From: Isochrysis galbana
Taxonomy: Eukaryota > Haptophyta > Isochrysidales > Isochrysidaceae
Reading direction: 5' to 3'
DNA length: 64,000 nt
Assembly (NCBI GenBank): GCA_018136815.1
Contig: CM030934.1
Span: 7,338,977 to 7,402,976, forward strand
Of the stretch, positions 53,977 to 64,000 are shown piece by piece. Under the pieces are notes generated by a model. It searched no databases and had not been told where the DNA came from. It was given only the letters and a program-made list of their open reading frames with translations. Position numbers and translations under genes: made by a program. Each line of letters starts with the position of its first letter. The first letter of the stretch is position 1.

Positions 53977-54124
53977 TAGCAGTTGGTGCTGGGTGGTGCA
54001 GCGGCAGCGGAGAACTTCTGGAGTTCTACAGCATTCTAGAACGTTATACATCACCGTAGAACGGTAATTATTTGCGCGTCATCATTTGCCACAGGTCACT
54101 CGAGGGTTGGTGTGGGCAGCTGCT

Positions 54125-54250
54125 ATGCGTCGCAACATGTTTGTATTTACACGGCCATGTTTGTATATCCAGGCCCCAGCACCGTATTTCACATCTAACT
54201 AACTAAGTTCCCCGGGGGAGTACTCCTACCCGTAGTAGGAGTACCTGGGA
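54125..54250. repeat. decayed MITE-like end and 10-bp hairpin
   Basis: 54170-54200 (CCAGGCCCCAGCACCGTATTTC then ACATCT) resembles the right end of the MITE at 51386. Next to it GTACTCCTAC (54220-54229) and GTAGGAGTAC (54235-54244) form a perfect 10-bp stem with a 5-base loop. Confidence 0.5.
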
Positions 54251-54400
54251 GCCTACTGAGACTGATACTAGAGTAGTAATACGGACTGCCCTCATCAAGC
54301 TAGAAGAGCTATCTAGCAAAGATTTCATAGACGCCGTCTCTCACCTATCCCTCTCTCGGTCTGGTTCTAATCGCCTTTTCTTCTGTCTCTGGAGTCTGGA

Positions 54401-55549
54401 ATGCTGCCGGTCAGCGGCATCCTGTGTCGTGTGGCCTCTCGCTGTGGGCCGCGCCCGCTCTGTGTGCTGGCGCCGACGAGCATCCTGGCACCGGAAAGCA
54501 CCCTCGCGTCGCCCAGTTCGATCAGCGCCGAGCCCCTTCCACCTATGAGTACACGTATCGAGCAGGCCTCAGCGCCTGTAGGGCGACACGGCCAGCAGGA
54601 CGGTGTGGTCCATCTCAATGTGGGTGGCAAGCTCTTCGTTAGCCTACGCTCGACGATCCAGCGCAGTCCAGTTCTCGCACGTACACTCGAACGCGCCGAG
54701 TTCCAAGACAGTCTCCGAGTTGGCGAAGCAATCTTCGTCGACCGTGACCCGAAGCATTTCGGCACGCTGCTCAACCACATGCGTAATGAGGCAGAAGGGA
54801 TCGTCCTCCCGTCGCCATCGAGCCCCTCTGCTCGATTATTCGGGCGCGAGGGGCCCGTACCTTTACCCAAGGAGGCATCTGAATTGCGAGCACTTTATGT
54901 TGAGGCCGCGCATTTCGGCCTCGAGGATCTCTCAAGCCGTTTGTGCTCCGCTTCGATCCTTGCAAGAATCATGTGCGTCTTCGCCCTACCCTCCGTGGGA
55001 GCCTTTTTCAACTTTATCGTGCATACACCCTGCTCGGACTAGTCGCATGCATTTTAGCCTATAACTCCCTCGATTCAAAGTGCACAACCCGGCTACCCTC
55101 TCACCCCTACTTCTGCCCCACCCTCTCGCAAAGACAGGATGAAGCTACACATGGCGGGGAATCCCTTTGATGCAGCTACCAGGCTCGTGGCAGCACTACG
55201 CCAGGGCGCAATTTTCATGGGCGGCGCCGGCCTCGTTGCAACGACTGCCAGTGGTGCGGTTCAATCGAAGGCGAGCATTACGCCACAAAATGCGCCCTCA
55301 CATGGGACTATAATACCTGGAGACACGATTGGTAGCAATAGCATCATAGAGGTTCGGGTGTCAGATGGATTTGAGGCTGCGACCACCAAGGAGGCCTTCG
55401 ATGCTGGATACGGCATGGAGCCACTCGGCAACATTCGACGAGCTGTGGCCACAATCCTGTATGGGGCGGCTAATCGATTGGAGAAAGCGCATGATTTAGG
55501 CAGAGAGTTGTTCGGCATAGTGGAGCGACCGCCATCCCAACAGGAATAA
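54401..55549 (+). CDS. KCTD-type BTB (T1) domain protein
   Basis: Exons 54401-54972 and 55138-55549 with a 165-bp GT-AG intron give 327 residues. Residues 66-185 are a potassium-channel-tetramerisation (BTB/T1) domain: VVHLNVGGKLFVSLRSTI, AIFVDRDPKHFGTLLNHMRN, then ELRALYVEAAHFGLEDL. Such proteins, without a channel part, commonly act as oligomeric adaptors for cullin-3 ubiquitin ligases. The C-terminal half (residues 190-327; TRLVAALRQGAIFMGGAGL, NIRRAVATILYGAANRLEKA) is of unknown family. Start ATG 54401; MSTRIEQ at 54545 is an alternative. Joining the exons across AT|G keeps frame; if this intron is wrong, 55139-55549 would be a separate small gene. Confidence 0.8.
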
Positions 55550-57331
55550 TTAATAATAGTAGTAGTAATAATAATACTTAATGTGATATCCTAGCCAACC
55601 CCACTAGCTCATTGGACACAACTTTTCCATCCCGGAATCCCGCCATGCCTGACGAGCCAGGTGTCCGAGTGCTACCGGGGGGTGGGGGCACTGCCCCCTC
55701 CCCTCGATATTTGTCGGCCCCCCTCAAGTGCACGCACCGACCCCGCGCACCCCAGCGCGTCCTCTCCTCGAGTCCTGTTACGGATGCCCCTCCGTCCTCT
55801 CCTGTATTTACTTTCTAAGTCCTGTGAGATCTCCCTCTCTTCTCTCTCTCTCTTCACGTGAGGAGAGGCGACGGGCCTCCTCTCTTCTTTTCTCTCTCCC
55901 CCCTGTTTCCCCTCCTCACGCGGGCCTCACTCTGTTTACATTAGTGTTCTACGTGTTACTGTAAGTGTGCGTAAGATAGTGGTGTTTGGGGTTTCTAAAG
56001 AGAATTTTATCCGGTTCTGTGACGAAGAGAGCGCGAGCGATGGCGTCGCTCCTCTCCCTCTCGGCCGCCCTGGCCCTGGTCACCGCGATGGTGCCAGGGC
56101 GATATGATGGAGCTGCTGCACGGGAGGGAATGGGGGCAGCCTAGCGGAGCGGAGCGTGGCGGTCTCGCTCGTGAGGGGGGTACGTAGCAGCTCTCAGAAG
56201 TCTTACTAGTACTAGTAGTACTAGTACTACTACTAAAAATTCTGTAGTACTAGTTTCAATTCTATCAGTTAGCTGAGAGCCGATATCAGCGGGATCTGCC
56301 CCAGTTGAGCTGTTACTGATATCGGAAAGCTGATATCAGTACTGGTACAACAACCATGCTCGCTCCGCCCACCCCGTTCTCCGCGAGCTCTCTCCCCTCT
56401 CCTGCGGCACGCGCGATGGCGCGCCTGCGGCAGCCTGCAGCTGCACCTGGCGACCCCTGGAGGCTCTTGGAGGCCTGCTCAGGGGGCAGAGGAGGCTGGG
56501 GCTGGGGCCCCTGGTCTCCCCTGCCTCTCCCTCGCTGGCGCTCCTGAGCCTCAGGGGCCCCCACTCTGCACCTGTCTGCCTGTCGACCAAGGGGGGAGGG
56601 GGGGTTAGAGCGATGGGCTGGCCACGACAGAGCCAAGACGCGCGAGGCAGGCGAGCCTGCCAGGGAGAGAGTGGGGAGTGGGAGTGGGTCAGCAGAGCAG
56701 TCGCTGCTCCCGGCAGGCCATCAGGCATTCCTCCCCCATGGCAAGGGAGGAGTGGAGAGAGGGGGGGGGGCTCGAGCCCCCCATGGGCGAACTAAGTATA
56801 AACCTAGTTGTTGTGACAAGTGAAGAGGATACACAGAAGCGCACTACATACGTACGCAATACTTGGGCTGTCTGAGCCTGTGCCCTTGCACCCGACTTTG
56901 AGAAGAGTGAGTTCGAAAGTATCCTCAGATGCACGCACTCTCATCAGAGACCAAGAAATAGCTTGCGTACTTGCCTCCATGCCTACCATATGCCGATGTC
57001 TACAGAGCACAACCGAAGAAGAAGGTTTCGCGCCGACATGGGCTTTTCGTTTTCATTTTCACCATGTGCCATTGAGAACATCCTTGCAGCCATTCTCGTC
57101 GGAGCAAGGAAATACGACGAAGCCACACACCGAACCCTTGGGACCACCAAACGCGGACTCGTCTACAATCTTGCAATCCGTGGTCTTATATGGTTTATAC
57201 CTGCCGCCAGGATGCAACTTGTTGGAACAATCCTAGTCCGCACACACAAGGGAATATGTATTGCGTGACGAGCCAGCCTTTCTTGTGGTACGTGCGATCT
57301 ACCAAATGGCGGAGATTGAATGGCAGGGCAC
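55550..57331. other. intergenic with repeat fragments
   Basis: 55830-55910 is CT-rich; 56204-56240 is a CTAGTA/ACTAGTAC palindromic stretch. 56380-56810 belongs to the LINE-like 5' region family (CCTGCCTCTCCCTCGCTGG, shared with 59117; ends ACTAAGTATAAACCTAGTTG). Frames at 56820-57268 have no motif. No gene supported. Confidence 0.5.
56380..56810 (-). mobile_element. LINE-like 5' region fragment
   Basis: Shares TCCCCTGCCTCTCCCTCGCT, the CTGTCGAC block and the end word AAGTATAAACCTAGTTGT with copies at 58995-60090 and 47508. No ATG-initiated frame of note. Confidence 0.45.
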
Positions 57332-58395
57332 TCACGTAGCGTCGAACCACTTTTCGCGACCAGACTTGGAGCGGAGCTTCTTGTACTCTGCTTGATTTGA
57401 AAGGTACCATGCCTGTTGATCCGGTGGCGCGTCAGCCCAGTCCCACCCATCAATTCGCCGAACCTCCGTTGCAATAGGTCGGATGAGCTCGCCCCACGCC
57501 TCTCGATTTTGTCGAAAGAGACCAGATCTACGCGCCGAAAGGAAGGGGTGAAAGACAGAGTATTGCATGCGCCGAAGCTAATCGGGAGCACGCGGCCGGC
57601 CGGAGAAGCAAGTGAAATGGCCATCGGAGGCATGCAGCATTCCACATGCACAACTTCCATGATCTCAACGGGCAACACCACCAGAACTGATCGAGTATCC
57701 AGTGCAACACGACACCCTGCAAGCGCTGAATCGCAGAGAACCACGGGGCCGCGCAACGTGCAACACCTCTCCAGCAGCATCTTGCTTTTCTTTGCCGTAT
57801 CAGACTCAGCTTCAGTGGCCGCCCACACAACACTCGGACCGATGACGCCGAATTGACCTTCTGCAGCAGTACGCGTCGGGTCGTGTGCACGCCAGAATGC
57901 GCCAAGCAATCGCTTGTAAGATAATTGAGATGATTTATACCTGTTGGCGCCAGAGTTTCAAAGAGACGATCAGCGAGGGCCCATCCGTGTCGCGCAGATC
58001 AACCCAATAATGATGTAGGTGTGCTGCCAGAGGTCCACTTCCCAGAACCCCTCCTTTGGGCAGAATGCAGATGCTCACTCAACCCTCAGCGCCGGGAAAA
58101 TCTCGCCCTCTCTGCTGGTCAGACTGCCTGTAGTAGTGGTTACGACTCCAAGATACTTGATCTCGTCCAGGGCGGGCTGGAGAAAGCGTGGGTCGCCCGC
58201 TGAGAAGTAGGCCACTGCTAGCGCCGGTGGCACCTCTCCATCGTCCGCGGCGGCCGAGAGGGCGGGAGACCACGCTGAGACGAGGCCAAGGGCTCCGAAG
58301 ACGGTCTCGCGCCGAGTGACGCCGCTGCGCGCGTGTGTGCTCGCCGTCCACGGCGAGAGCGCGAGCACCGCGACGAGAGAGAGGCTCACTGCCAT
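57332..58395 (-). CDS. MsrA-like protein without the catalytic cysteine, probable thylakoid-lumen protein
   Basis: Minus-strand exons 58395-58079, 57940-57767 and 57527-57332, with GT-AG introns of 138 and 239 bp, give 228 residues. Residues 1-23 are a signal peptide (MAVSLSLVAVLALSPWTAST); residues 27-50 read VTRRETVFGALGLVSAWSPA then LSAA, a twin-arginine signal ending in AxA as used for the thylakoid lumen. The rest follows peptide methionine sulfoxide reductase A: AYFSAGDPRFLQPALDEI, GVVTTTTGS, VEYKSSQLSYKRLLGAFWRA, HDPTRTAAEG, RPIATEV, then DAPPDQQAWYL. In MsrA the first motif is GCFWxxE and a later one is GxQYRS; here GDPRFLQ and GVIGPS stand instead, so the catalytic Cys and the substrate-site Tyr are absent. 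It is therefore probably not a reductase. Splicing keeps the family sequence across all junctions. Confidence 0.8.
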
Positions 58396-58994
58396 TCGCC
58401 GACAGAGCGACCCGACGACCGCTATCCCCTCTAAAAAAAAAGTTTTCAAGTATTCATACTCTACAAGGAAGACCGCCGTTTGGTGTGACTCCCTCTAGGA
58501 GTACCGGAGCTTCCGGGTGTTTGATCCATTAGAGCTTGCGGCCGGTCCTGTGGTTCGTCCACAGGATTCACCCTAGTACTTCCCTAGTCCGCGAGGCGGA
58601 CGGTCAACGCCTTTGGTGTACATATGGCTATTTTGGGAGCCACTAGGAGCCTTGGCCTTGGGAGGGCTACAGGGGCAATTGGCAATTGGGGACACATATA
58701 GGACCACCCGCCGGGGCAGGTAGAAGTCCCTATCATAAATTCGTCAATAGTGCTTGGTTTTAGAAGCGCGGGAGAACGTTGCCACGAAAGCGCTACTACT
58801 ACTACGTTGCCCGTACTCTCTCCCGCGAACGCGAGCGACGCTGCACCCCCCCCCCCCTCCCGCCCCCCCCCCTCCCCTTCTCCTGCCCCGTCTTCTCTTA
58901 CCCAAACGGGGCGAGAAGACACGTAAGCGCCGGAGGGGAGAGAGCTGCCACTCCCCCCTCCCCTCCCTCTTCCCTCTTCTTCCTCTCTTCCCTG
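58396..58994. other. intergenic
   Basis: 58433-58442 is an A run followed by GTTTTCAAG. 58846-58885 contains long C runs. No gene recognised. Confidence 0.5.
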
Positions 58995-60310
58995 CGGCTC
59001 TGGCCCATGGCGCGCGCCTGCGGCCCCTCTTCAGGTCCCCAGGAGGCCTGCACGGGGCCTGGGAGCGCAGCTCAGTGGGCAGGTGAGGCTGGGGCATGGC
59101 GGCATGGCCCTGGCCCCTCCTGCCTCTCCCTCGCTGGCTCTCGCGCCCCTGCCGGTCGACAGGAGCTGGCTGGGGGGTCCTGATCAAGGGGGCTGTGGCG
59201 AGAGAGGTGAGAATGAGGTGGTTGTGTTGGTGGATGTGTGGACTGGGTGGGGCTGTTGTGAGGCTTGGGTTGTGTGGTGTGTGGAGGGAGAGGGAGGGCG
59301 CGACGGGGGTGAGGAAGCGCCTTGATAGGTCCTGTTACATGGTGTGAGAGCGGGATCGGGAGACATGACAGCGAGCAGCGAGTGGAACGGAGTGGAGCAC
59401 ACCAGAGACAACACGAGGGGGTGCTTCCAGGCGAGCGCGCCAGAAACAAGAGGACGAGGGTAAAAAAACAAACCGGGACGACGGGGAAAGAAAACACGGG
59501 GAAACTCTAGGAACAGAGGAAAGACTAATGGAACGAAGGGGAGAGCCGGGCGTCGGATGGGGGAGAAACAAGGGGCGAGCGCGGGGGGGCTCCGAGCCTC
59601 GCGGGCCGAGGGAACAAAAAGGAACCGCTGGCTGGGGTTTCACGGAAGGAGGGAAGGAAGGGATCCCGGCTGGAGCTGCATGCGAGGGAACCGGGGGAGA
59701 GGGGCGGAAGGGGAGACACGCTCTAAGAATAGAGTGTGTCTGGGACGCTCCTCTTTGCATGTGAGGAGGCGCGCTCTAAGAATAGAGCGCGTCGCATGGG
59801 GTGTTCCCCCTACCCGCAACAGGGGCCAAGGGGGAGGAGGGGTTGGTCAAAACGAGAAGCAGGCCAACGCGGGCCAGGGCGCGCGTTCTGTGCCTGACTC
59901 TCAGGGAGAGTCTGGGCAGTGTGGGTGAGTCCGCCCTGCATGCCAAGAGCCAAGAGGCAGCGCCGCAGGGGGGTGGATGGTTCTCGCCCCCCATGAGGGG
60001 GGTCGAGAGAGTGTGGGGGGGGGCGCGAGGCCGCGAGGCCCCTCCCGCCTCCCTCTCCATCGGCGACCAATCGTAAGATTAGTGGTTGAGGATGGTTGTA
60101 CAAGCCCACCCAGAGGGTGTCTACGATGGAGGGAGGGCAGCACGAGGCCCCCATTGACCCCTACTTATAAAAGTAGGTTCACAACACCGCCACACATGGA
60201 TGCGCACCCAGGCTCGCCCCAGCCCTTGGCCTTTGGTGCTTGGTGAAGGGGGGAGACATTGGCGTCGTACGTAGGGAGAGCTCTTCCAGTTTCTTGGATC
60301 TTGGGGTATG
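58995..60310 (-). mobile_element. LINE-like 5' region, long fragment
   Basis: Shares blocks with 56380-56810 (CCCTGGCCCCTCCTGCCTCT then CCCTCGCTGG; CGGTCGACAGG) and ends around 60090 with GGCGACCAATCGTAAGATTAG, the counterpart of GGCGACCAAGTATAAACTTAG at 47508. Minus-strand frames across it are Pro/Ser-rich. The inside (59300-59760) is G-rich and contains a duplicated AAGAATAGAG(C/T)G(C/T)GTC at 59725 and 59777. Boundaries are approximate; 60170-60310 may be flanking. Confidence 0.45.
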
Positions 60311-60772
60311 TTGAAACGCCGCTCGCACTCACTCATTCAATTTGGGTGGGGAAGCACAAACAAGAAGAGAATGGTCTTGCATATGTGTGTGAGTTGTCGG
60401 TGTGGCACACTAGATCGATTACACCGTAGGTTGTGGGAAGCAGCGGTAGCGCAAGTACGGCTACATCTCTGCACGCATGCGTGGAAAAGAACAAAGTCAA
60501 GGCAACAGTCCTTGGGGTCTGATGGGGTGTGAGGATGCCTTGATGCCAGAGTGTGTGGGTTTGAAACTCTAGTGAGCATTGCCTTCGAAACTGATGCGTA
60601 GGAGTTATCGCGATTCGACGAAGCCTATAAATGGTAAATGGTCTAAAGTGGGGATTAGGGAGCGCGGCTTGTGTTGTGGGCTTGACAAACGCAACACGCA
60701 GTCTGCACCAGCTCGAGGCGCGCCAACAAGTCCATCGCGTCAGTACTATTCGATACCTTTGGTACCGCCGGG
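60311..60772. other. intergenic, no feature recognised
   Basis: No motif-bearing frame; sequence is of medium GC content. Confidence 0.45.
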
Positions 60773-62748
60773 TCAGACGCCAAGCCATGAGCATATCGTC
60801 TCCCGATCTGGCCGCAAGGTACTATCGCCAGATGCTTCGAGATTGGCCAATACGCTTCCAACGACGAGATCACGCGTCTTGACACTGATTTGTGTGGAGA
60901 TGAAGCGAACGCATCGGCTGCAGCGTTCACTCAGAGATGGTCCCGAATCAGAGATTGAAGTGACGCGTGTTCCATCCCCGGAAGATGCCTGCCTCCCCGT
61001 GACTCCAGCATCGGGATATGGTGTGTGGCCAAGAGGCGTAAAGCGACCGGGAGGGAGCGTTTCTTGAGTTGCGAAATCTTCTAAAATGAGCCAAGCAATG
61101 CTATTCGCGAGGATGGCCTCACAACCAGAAGCTCGTGCTTCGGCAAAGAATGTGGCAAGTGTGGGCAATAGTGGCCACGCCTTCTTGTCCGCTGCTGTTG
61201 CTGGCCGGTCCTCGATGGGAGGTGCAACCACGGGCGCATTTGAGGGCATCGTCGCTCGAGAGGAGGGCAAGTTGTCCACCTCGTCATATTGAGATGATTG
61301 ATGTGGCTGCATGGCTTCCACAGCTCCTGCGGCCACCAGTTCGTCATCTGTAGCAGTGTAGCGCAAGGCGAGAGCGGCCACGATGCACTCCGCGTCGACA
61401 GCAACGTGAAGCTGGGCACGATGAGAGGAGCAGAGGGTGAGAAGCGCCACGAGCTCCTCTTTGGAGCTCACGGACAAACTCCAAAGTCACTGCAGACGGT
61501 ATGGCGATGGTGCGAGAAGGCACATGCAGGTGATGATGCCGTGGGAGCATCAAGGCGGAGCACACCAGCGAGCTATCATGGCTCTGTAAGATCACCCGCG
61601 CAAGTCCCATCGCAGTAATCGTTTGAATCGGGAGACTCGGGACGTAGAGTAAGTGCACGACCCATGAGAACATCTATAGTCCCAGTCATAGCGAGCTCAG
61701 TTAGCACATGGGAGGCGCTCAAGCGTTGTGCCCACGTGCCTCCACTTGGCGCCAAAGCTGCGATGTTGTTCTCAGATTGGGAGTCGCCTTGTGTGTACAT
61801 ACGGGGTAGATCCAATGCAATCTGGTGAGCGCACCTTGCTCAGGTGGTCCGCTGCAGGATTGACTTCGGGAGGATCCACAGCCGGCACGATTGAGAGGGA
61901 GATCAATGCGTCCATTAGAGCAGCAAAAGCGTGGTAACGGAGCGGTGGTTCCTGTGCAATCGGCGAGATCGGGCAGGACAATGCAGGGCACGAAAGATCA
62001 GTCCGTAGTGACAGGGGGCCTGACGATCTCGTAAAGGCACTGTACAGGCGTGAGAAGCGTGGAGTGGCATGCATCGACGTACCTCGAAGAGCACCGCTAT
62101 CTTCAAGATACTAAGCATACGAGCCAGGTGAAGTGGAGCGGCGCGGACCATGTCGCGGACAATCGAGAAGACGAGTGCTCGATCTGCAGTGCTCCGACTT
62201 CGGAGATGAGAGGCTATCGACATCCTGACGTGTGGTGCCCGTGCGAGCATTGAAGCGCCTGTGGCATCTGCTACATTGACTGCTTCACGGAGAAGCCGGA
62301 GGCGAGGAGGTCCCTGAGACTCGGGAAGTGCATATTGACACCAGGTGTTGAAGTCATATCCACTAGCTTGCTTAAGTGCTTGTGCAGCCACGCTCAGCGT
62401 CTCTGGCGTGGACTTGCACGACATGAGGACGCGGCTGAGAAGTTCCCGCAGATCGAGTTCCGTGCAGGCTCCACCGACGGGTACGGATCGCACGGCGATG
62501 CCAAGGCTGACCATGGCCGCGCCGATTTGGGCAATCTCGTGCAGTCCCGCTGGACTATGCCAGGCTGCACCACCCGCAGACGGGAGAGAATGATGACGGT
62601 CGCGGATCGGGTCGTCCAGCTGTGCTTGTGTCATGCTATCAACGAGCCGCAGCGCATGCTGCCCCACTCTCAGGGCGTCGTCCCACTGCTGGCTGTGCAC
62701 AAGGCCTTCGAGCTTGAGCCTAGCCAGCAGGAGCTTCTCCACGTCCAT
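60773..62748 (-). CDS. hypothetical helical protein, four exons
   Basis: Minus strand. Exons 62748-62083 and 61951-61835 are well supported (intron 61952-62082, GT-AG). Two further exons, 61695-61637 and 61478-60773, are tentative (introns of 139 and 158 bp, GT-AG), giving 515 residues. Start ATG 62748: MDVEKLLLARLKLEGLVHSQ, then QWDDALRVGQHALRLVD. The protein is mostly predicted helix, with repeated Ala/Leu-rich segments (LLSRVLMSCKSTPETLSVAA; FAALMDALISLSIVPAVD; KEELVALLTLCSSHRAQLHV; ECIVAALALRY), reminiscent of TPR/ARM-like solenoids though no repeat consensus is clear. The C-terminal 150 residues are polar and low in conservation signals. Function unknown. Confidence 0.55.
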
Positions 62749-63720
62749 CGTGAGTATGGGGCGAACAAGAGAGCCCGAGCCGGCAGCGCGTCGAGCCAAC
62801 ACTCAAAACCTCGCTCCCGTCTGCAGACGTCGAGTGCGTCCACAGCCCGTGCGTCGAGCTGAAGGGCAAGGAAGGGGGACGAACGAGCGAGGGAGCAGGA
62901 GCGTGCGGGGAAGTGGGGGAGGGGGGGGGGGATGGAAGTGGGGTGTGGGGAGAGCAGAGTTTTCCCGCGCGGCTTCCGTCCCCATCTCAGTATAATCAAT
63001 CTGTGATGTGGTCCGCCCCCCCGCGGCCCGCGCGTCCCGCCAGCCGTAGAGGCCGCGGGGGGGGGGGTGGGGAGGAGGTTGGGGAAGGAAAGGAGAAGAA
63101 GCGAGAGGGGAGGTGAAGGAAGGGCGGGGGCCCCCCGCTCTTCCTCCGGCTGTGGGATCTCGCCGTCCTTTTTTGGGGGGGGGGGGGGTTGACCCCCACT
63201 ATTCTAAACTCTGACCATCTGCCCTCCCCCTCCTCTGCTCCTCCCGCCTCTCCCGCCGCCAGCTCTCCGCCCCCCCCCCCCCCCCCCCTCCGTCTTTTCC
63301 CGCCGACGGAGAGGAGGAGAGAGTGCCCCCCCCCCTCTCTCTCTCCCTCTCTCTCTCCCGCCCATCCCATCCATGGGTTGCATCTGCGGCAATCCTCTGC
63401 GACCTCCCCCCCCCTGCGCTCTCTCCCGGGCCTTCTTCTCCCGCCCTTCCTCTATCTTCTATCTATGGACACCCCCCCCCCCCTTCCTCCCTCCTGTCCC
63501 CGGTGGCCTCTGCCACCTCTTGCGGCTGCGTACCGGTCGACCCACGCGAGCGAATCGCCTAAGCGTCGAGATCGTTTGTGTCGGTCGGACGACATCGTAG
63601 TAGTCGTCCTGGCAACGTAAATCCAAATTGTGTGTTCACCCTACGAGGCGCACTGCAAATAAAATAAGGACGAGACCTCTCAGCTCTCAGTGGGCGAGAG
63701 CCGCGTCTAATTAGAAGTTA
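62749..63720. other. low-complexity region upstream of 62748; no gene supported
   Basis: Long G and C runs (62919-62931, 63058-63068, 63175-63189, 63270-63288, 63471-63483) and CT-rich sequence. An ATG at 63373 opens a frame (MGCICGNPLRPPPPCALSRA) that could be a first exon with a myristoylation-type start, but nothing downstream supports it. Confidence 0.4.
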
Positions 63721-63726
63721 GAATTT

Positions 63727-63850
63727 AGGGGGTGTCAGCTAAAAAAAGGGCTGGCCTTGCCAAGAAAACATTCTTAAAGGTTCAGGCTACTATATACTGC
63801 TAGCTACTAGCTACGGGGGTCCCATCACGGACTCACGGTGCTGCCTCTCG
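63727..63850 (-). mobile_element. LINE-like 3' end fragment
   Basis: On the minus strand: CAGCACCGTGAGTCCGTGAT, GCTAGCAGTATATAGTAG, CCTGAACCTTTAAGAATG then T-rich sequence. Same 3' end pattern as at 45.25 and 49.6 kb but more diverged. Confidence 0.55.
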
Positions 63851-64000
63851 CCTCTCGCCTCTCGCCATCGCCTATCGCCGAAAGACTCGCCTGAGGCCGA
63901 GGCACATCCCCCCCCCCCCCCCCCCCGAGCAAACCCCCGCGAAGGCGAAGACACCATGAGCGTAGACAACCCACCAACGTCGTGACATCCACACCACAGC
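63851..64000. other. window end, no feature
   Basis: Contains three CTCGCCTCT repeats (63845-63870) and a 17-base C run near 63909. Nothing else. Confidence 0.5.

Noticed and set aside
63373-63600. Possible first exon MGCICGNPLR
   Set aside because: Single short Pro-rich frame in a low-complexity region without splice or homology support.

Overview
This window looks like nuclear DNA of a microalga with a complex (secondary, red-derived) plastid; a haptophyte is my best guess and a stramenopile is the main alternative. The evidence is GC-rich coding sequence with short (66-239 bp) spliceosomal introns including one GC-AG intron, an ATP sulfurylase that starts with a signal peptide ending in an ASAF-type motif, a second protein with a signal peptide followed by a twin-arginine lumen-type signal, long (GA)n/(CT)n tracts, and many retroelement pieces. 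Three 100-base runs of N (5707, 20614, 35714) are assembly gaps.

Layout. Positions 1-20613 are dominated by Ty3/gypsy chromodomain retrotransposons: a truncated copy on the minus strand (1-5706), then a nearly whole copy on the plus strand (7339 to about 20390) whose 3' LTR runs on into the start of another copy. The elements carry a DNA-methyltransferase-like domain between gag and protease. From 22.4 kb on the window is gene-bearing: a trifunctional aromatic amino acid enzyme (prephenate/arogenate dehydratase + arogenate dehydrogenase + aminotransferase, 22457-25595); an alanine-rich coiled-coil protein, possibly CEP70-like (29249-30898); a bromodomain-PHD-GCN5-type histone acetyltransferase (33169-35513, minus) divergent from an MSH3-type mismatch repair gene (35814-37461), both losing their 5' ends in the gap; a broken discoidin-domain fragment, a cytochrome b561-domain protein and a cysteine-rich exon (38.3-39.9 kb); NECAP (41741-42445, minus) divergent from plastid ATP sulfurylase (43336-44719); a hypothetical two-exon protein (49909-50962, minus); a coiled-coil protein (52150-53976); a KCTD/BTB protein (54401-55549); an MsrA-like protein lacking the catalytic cysteine (57332-58395, minus); and a hypothetical four-exon protein (60773-62748, minus). 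No operon logic applies.

The spaces between genes hold fragments of one LINE-like family (recognisable C-terminal reading frames, a shared 3' end finishing in a T tract, and one copy with an 18-bp target duplication), a 0.94-kb terminal-inverted-repeat element full of a palindromic 12-mer, a perfect 185-bp MITE, tandem duplications and long homopurine/homopyrimidine tracts. Frame calls, splice sites and family names were made by eye; no database search or RNA evidence was available.
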